The position numbers and the translations under genes were made by a program. This document shows positions 59,812 to 64,000 of a stretch of 64,000 nucleotides of DNA, in pieces. Source of the stretch: G965216255 sp965216255 (lineage in GTDB: Bacteria; Bacteroidota; Rhodothermia; Rhodothermales; Bin80); contig OZ244148.1 of NCBI GenBank assembly GCA_965216255.1, positions 186,001 through 250,000 on the forward strand. The letters are read 5' to 3'. The number at the start of each line of letters is the position of its first letter. Within the stretch, counting starts at the first letter, position 1. The notes below the pieces were generated by a model, which was not told the origin of the DNA, ran no database searches, and saw only the letters and a list, made by a program, of their open reading frames with translations.

Positions 59812-59975
59812 GGTTTCCCTGGCGAATGTGAGCTGTTTTGCGCTCTTAAACGCCCAAATCGGCTATACGTCCCTCAGATTCACCGCCAATTGCAAGATAT
59901 AACTGATTGTTTATTGAAGATTTAAAGTATTTTCGTACAAGCACTACATAGCCCAGAACGTATCCCAGCCTATTT

Positions 59976-61600
59976 CTAACTCCATCCTTCGTGCCGCTCC
60001 CGCTGCCTCTTACGCTCCCCGAAGACGGCATCCAGAAGCGTTCCATAGACCTTGCCTCCTACGGCCCGTTCCAGAAGACGCGTCCGCGAAGGAGACAGTT
60101 CCGCCATGCGATCGCCTATGGAACAGAGCAGCGTACGCTCCTTGGGTAACGTATTTATTTGCTCCAGTAGTTTATCCATCTCGTCCCCGAGCCACCCTCG
60201 CGTGTTCATCACCAGCTCTGCCTCCTCTTTCGGCATCAGACGGCGCTCCTTATCCAAATAACAGACGCCGATATATGCCGCCTCTGCAGCTTCTCGCTTC
60301 GCCCTGGACGAATCCGGTATGCGCACAAAACCCAACCGCCTGCGATGCTCCAGCCTGAGCTCCCCAAAACGCTCCGGCCACCGACGCATCTCCTCGGACG
60401 CGTATTCCTGACCCCGCTCCTCTGCCATGTCCAGTAACATCCTGCGAGCCATATACCGGGACTCGTATGCATTCTTCAGACACTTATCGAACCACGAAGA
60501 CAGGCCCGCGGCCCTCCTCTCGCCCCCGTAATCTTTCCGTAACCTGTCCCAGGCCGCGGTACGCTCCCCCCTGACACGCTCCAGATCCTTCTCCAAGCCC
60601 CTTCTTTTTTCGCATAGCTCCGGGTAGCCTTTCACATCTTCATACAGACGGCGAAACACTGCATTCCTCTTCAAGAGTCGCCGCACCACCCTCATCGCAA
60701 GTCGGCGGGCAAACCAGTGCACCTGGATCCTGCATCGCCTGCGACAGCGTGCGCGCACGTGCCCTGCGATAGCCCACGGGGACGCTCCTGCCTCTGCGTA
60801 AACGCCCCCGGGCTCGCTGGCTGAGATGCTTCATCTCTTGCAGGTATGCCGCCAGCGTCTGGCTGTATTTACGCTCCAGGCGCTGCAAACCCACCGGCCG
60901 GCTCACCCGCGAAGCCGCCGCATAACACTTCCCATCCGTGATCACCATCCCCCGATCCCGGAGCTCCAGACGCAACCCCTGCCCCTTCAGCACACCGATC
61001 AGCTCATCCCAGCTCCGCGCCTTCTCCAGATCCTCCGCCACCCGGTCGCGGAGATGGACGGCAAACGGCACCTCTTTCCTGCGCTGCGACTGCCGAAAAT
61101 CAGCCGACGTAACCGACTTCTACCGGTCTGGACGCTCTGAAATCTGCTCCCGCTCATGATGTCCCGGCACCCGCTGCAGTTCCAGCCTGTCCTCCAGGCC
61201 CCGCAGCGTCCGCTCTATCCGGCGGTAGTTATGGCTCGTGCGCCACGCCTTATCCGTCTCCGGATGCACCCGGTTGATCGTCATGTGCACGTGCGGATGC
61301 GACCTGTCCCGTGCGCTAGTATAAACACCTGGTGCTCCTCCAAGCCCAGGCCCCGAAGTAGCGTATCGCACGCATCCTCCTTCTGAGCGCGCGTCGGCGC
61401 ATCCTCCTCCGCAAACGACAGACTCACGTGATACACACGCTTCTGGCAACGACTCGACATACGAACCGTCGACTCCATCTCGCGGACCATCTCCCGCAGA
61501 TCTAAAGAGGCCACACCGCGCGTGTCCTGCCACAGGACGCGCTCCTTGTCACCTGTCAGATAGCGCGTCACACCACCAAAATCCTACCCCAGCGTCATAC
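59976..61600 (-). pseudogene. MobA/VirD2-type relaxase, broken (copy 2)
   Basis: The N-terminus appears as a TAG at 61584-61586 followed by DFGGVTRYLTGDKERVLWQD and KRVYHVSLSFAEEDAPT. A frameshift follows, then DRSHPHVHMTINRVHPETDK, the HxH metal-binding motif lacking in copy 1. A second TAG lies at 61120-61122. Then come VPFAVHLRDRVAEDLEKARS and a further frameshift near 60760 into FRRLYEDVKGYPELCEKRRG, ending in LLCSIGDRMAELSPSRTRLL. The gene needs two stop repairs and two frame repairs, so it is dead. It aligns along most of its length with copy 1 at 53370-54772 but is clearly diverged from it. Confidence 0.75.
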
Positions 61601-61648
61601 AGTAACATTTCGTAAATCTATAAGGAAACTCCGGTTTAGCCTGTGCCG

Positions 61649-64000
61649 TCACCACCGCAGCGTTGCATGTGCGCTGATACCGTAGTCGACAGTCTGCCAG
61701 GGATTGGCGGTTTCCCGAGCGGTGCCGGATGCAGAAAAAGCCAGTCCGTTCTGCATTCTGACTTCGTAGCCGAGGCGGTAGTCCCGGCCTCGCTCGCGCA
61801 GGACCACAGCGAGGACCGGCTTTGCCAGGCCGGTTTCTTTCGCCAGCAGGGTGCCGTAGCCAAAGAGCACCTCCAGGCGCTTCTGGCCGGGCGGGCTGAT
61901 CGCCGCTTCCACTACGGAGTCGTGGCGCCACAGCGCCTGCTTGCCGCCCGATTGGGCCGGACCCCATACCGGGCGTATCTCCGCAGTGAGCCCTCGCCCT
62001 TGCGGCTCGCCGTAACGCAGTGCCGCAGCCACGCCCCATTCCGCCAGCCCCTCGACCGCATGCGTCACCAGGCCGCGCGAACTCATTTCCGCTCGCAATC
62101 TGCCGCCCGGACGCGCCACGCGCAGACCGCCCCCCACTTCGAGACCCAGCCCCGTCTCCGCGTCCCGGCCGTCCCGCCTGAGCGCGGCCTCCAGATACGG
62201 ATGTATCGACCGGCTAAGCACCACGCTGCCTTCCAGTCCCGCCCGAAGGCGGCTGACGCTGATCTTCGCTTGTGCCTCGGCGCGCGCAAGAAAGGCATCC
62301 GCCTCGTACGAAAGCCGCGCCCTGTTGCCGCGCGCCAGCGTCCCGGTGGCGCCTGCTGCCACGAGGCTTGAGCCAAGGTCCGCCTCCACACGCTCCGCGC
62401 CGTCAACCTCCGTCGAGCCGCGCCCCAGGCCCGCCAGCGCCCATATGTTGTCTGAGGGCAGGTGGTAACTCACATACGGATAAACGCCCGTGAGCATCGA
62501 GCCTGTCTTGCCCTCCGCCGCATACGCCTCGAACGTGCCCGAAGCCTGGCTGTGCGCCAGAAGAAGCCCCGCCATGAGACCGCTCTTCCAACGGTAGTCC
62601 GCGCCGAGCGCTGCTGTCGTGACATCCGCGCTTAGTGACATCGATCCCTCTTTGCCGCTCACCCGCGTGAACGCCCCCCGGCCCCACACGCTGAATGCAC
62701 CGCTACTGGCCGCCAGACCGCAGCCCGAGAGCAGCTCTGCCGCTGACGGATCCCAGTTCGGATTGGCGTACCGCATCGCCTGCAGGCTCTCTCCGGATAC
62801 GGGCGTGCAGGCGGGATCGATGTCGAGCCACCGCAGTCGCTCTGCCATCGCCTCCACGACGTGCCCCGATGCCGTGCGCGCAAACCGCGCGAGATGGGCC
62901 GCGAGCACGCCTTCCTCAATGGAGGCTTCCTCCACAATGGTCGCGGTGGCAATGGCATCCTCCAGCGTCGCATTCCAGGCCGATTCCAATGCGAGAGAAA
63001 ACGTCTCCTCTCGCCAGTCCCGCTCGTCCCGGATCAGCCGCACACGCACTTCTTGCTCCACTTCTCCCGGTGCAAACGTGAGCGTGCCGGACGCCATGAC
63101 ATAGTCCGTGCCCGCCTGGGCTGTGCCGTCGAAAGTCCGGTACGTGGCGCTAACCATTCGCATGCTCGGCACCGAGAGACTCACCGTGAACACCGCCTCG
63201 CCCCCGTTCTCGCTGGCGGTGATGTCGCCGATCCGAAGAAGCGGCATCCCGTCGTTGTCCACGATCGTGCCGGTGGCCGCTGCGCGCGCAATGGCCGCAT
63301 TCGTCGCCTGCAAAAGCGTCACCTGAAACGTCTCCTCCGCCTCCTCGTCCAGTTCGTCCTCCAGCACCGTGATCGCCACTACCCCCTCCGTACTCCCGCT
63401 TTCGAAGACTACGATGCCGCGTGAAGACGTGTAGTCCTGGCCCGCCTCCGCCGAAATATCCGAACTCTCGAAGAAGACGCTCACCACGCGCGAACTCTTC
63501 CGGCTCAGCCGTACCGGAAGGTGCAGCATGCCCGCATCCTCCGGTGCCCTCCCGTCATGGATGCTGATCGTGACCGTCTCGTCGTCATCCGTGATCGTGC
63601 CCCGGCCCGTGCCGTCAGTAATCTCGGCATGCTCTGCCCCGCTCAGCTTTACCAAAAATGTCTCGTCTTCCTCGTCCAGATCGTCTGCCAGAATGGGCAC
63701 TGTTATCGTGCCTGCGGTCTCGCCGGGCGCGATGCGCAGCGTGCCGATCGTCTCGGTGTAGTCTGCGCCCGAGGTCGCAGTCTCGTCCTCGGTGGCATAC
63801 TCCACCCGCACCGCCATCGTGCTCTGTTCGCTGAGCGTCACCGTAAAGGCCGCGCTGGCTGCACTCTCCTGCGTGACCATATCGCCAATGCTCAGGGTCG
63901 GCACCGCGTCGTTGTCCACGATCGTGCCCGTGCCCGTGGCCGAGCCCAGACTCGCGTTCTGCGCGCCGCTGAGCACAAGCGTAAACGTCTCGTCTTCCTC
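61649..64000 (-). CDS. Calx-beta repeat protein with autotransporter-like barrel, cut by window edge
   Basis: The frame is open from the right edge to the stop at 61649 (about 783 codons seen, 5' end outside). It holds at least four Calx-beta domains (GTGTIVDNDAVPTLSIGDMV, YATEDETATSGADYTETIGT, FRTFDGTAQAG-like blocks). A linker ending ELLSGCGLAASSGAFSVWGR and a beta-barrel follow, finishing in LRW, the aromatic end expected of outer-membrane barrels. The Calx-beta and barrel parts closely match the C-terminal two thirds of the protein at 32251-36714 in order, spacing and many residues. Any N-terminal LRR part lies beyond the window. Confidence 0.85.
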   Translation of the reverse strand, partial: EEDETFTLVLSGAQNASLGSATGTGTIVDNDAVPTLSIGDMVTQESAASAAFTVTLSEQSTMAVRVEYATEDETATSGADYTETIGTLRIAPGETAGTITVPILADDLDEEDETFLVKLSGAEHAEITDGTGRGTITDDDETVTISIHDGRAPEDAGMLHLPVRLSRKSSRVVSVFFESSDISAEAGQDYTSSRGIVVFESGSTEGVVAITVLEDELDEEAEETFQVTLLQATNAAIARAAATGTIVDNDGMPLLRIGDITASENGGEAVFTVSLSVPSMRMVSATYRTFDGTAQAGTDYVMASGTLTFAPGEVEQEVRVRLIRDERDWREETFSLALESAWNATLEDAIATATIVEEASIEEGVLAAHLARFARTASGHVVEAMAERLRWLDIDPACTPVSGESLQAMRYANPNWDPSAAELLSGCGLAASSGAFSVWGRGAFTRVSGKEGSMSLSADVTTAALGADYRWKSGLMAGLLLAHSQASGTFEAYAAEGKTGSMLTGVYPYVSYHLPSDNIWALAGLGRGSTEVDGAERVEADLGSSLVAAGATGTLARGNRARLSYEADAFLARAEAQAKISVSRLRAGLEGSVVLSRSIHPYLEAALRRDGRDAETGLGLEVGGGLRVARPGGRLRAEMSSRGLVTHAVEGLAEWGVAAALRYGEPQGRGLTAEIRPVWGPAQSGGKQALWRHDSVVEAAISPPGQKRLEVLFGYGTLLAKETGLAKPVLAVVLRERGRDYRLGYEVRMQNGLAFSASGTARETANPWQTVDYGISAHATLRW

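Noticed and set aside
2404..61600. Genome-wide reassignment of TAG to an amino acid
   Set aside because: TAG is the natural stop of several intact genes with a fixed end point, such as the T9SS protein ending at 7489, miaA at 23661, the HhH-HNH gene at 22298 and the propeller gene at 31084. Readthrough would add unrelated tails.

Overview
The window looks like a chromosomal segment of a GC-rich member of the Bacteroidota/Rhodothermota lineage. The evidence is four coding regions that end in type IX secretion (T9SS) type-A sorting domains with the NYPNPF signature, outer-membrane barrel genes, and one anchoring core gene, miaA. No rRNA or tRNA gene was recognised. The load of transposase and mobilisation relics is very high and most are broken, which suggests a genome in decay, perhaps from a host-associated lifestyle (inference).

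Layout: 1-2.4 kb holds IS relics (an IS1182-like transposase, a Tn3-type end, another transposase). 2.3-7.5 kb has two tandem secreted beta-propeller/T9SS genes, the first split by an IS3 element. 8-16.8 kb is a defence-like island: a GHKL-fold ATPase, relics of RsbW, IS3 and TnpB, then a tight two-gene operon of a PHP-SMC ATPase (TrlF-like) and an AlbA_2/HATPase protein. 17.1-20.1 kb is a nest of dead elements, with an IS256 element bounded by perfect 39-bp inverted repeats sitting inside an IS21 element. 20.3-24.5 kb has a secreted nuclease with three helix-hairpin-helix domains and an HNH domain, then miaA and a DUF1697 gene. 24.6-28.9 kb is again relic-rich. 29-32 kb has a protein of unknown family, a beta-propeller protein and a serine resolvase next to a Tn3 tnpA stub.

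32.2-41 kb holds two giant surface proteins: LRR + five Calx-beta + C-terminal barrel, and subtilisin protease + LRR + T9SS domain. They are followed by an internally deleted Tn3 transposase with its terminal repeat, an integrase fragment and a third beta-propeller/T9SS gene.

44.7-53.3 kb is the most unusual part: ten head-to-tail copies of an 855-bp unit. Nine of them keep exactly 855 bp. Copies also show a three-unit higher-order periodicity, like a satellite. Every unit junction creates a 68-codon reading frame that joins a signal peptide to a short tail; one copy is killed by a stop at codon 2. Each unit also carries a conserved pair of adjacent hairpins.

53.3-61.6 kb contains two decayed relaxase loci (one with mobC), an intact ISNCY transposase and broken HNH, AlbA_2 and Sel1 genes. 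The window ends inside a second Calx-beta/barrel gene. Across the window, at least ten in-frame TAG codons interrupt otherwise recognisable mobile-element genes, and two transposase families carry the same stop codon in both of their copies.
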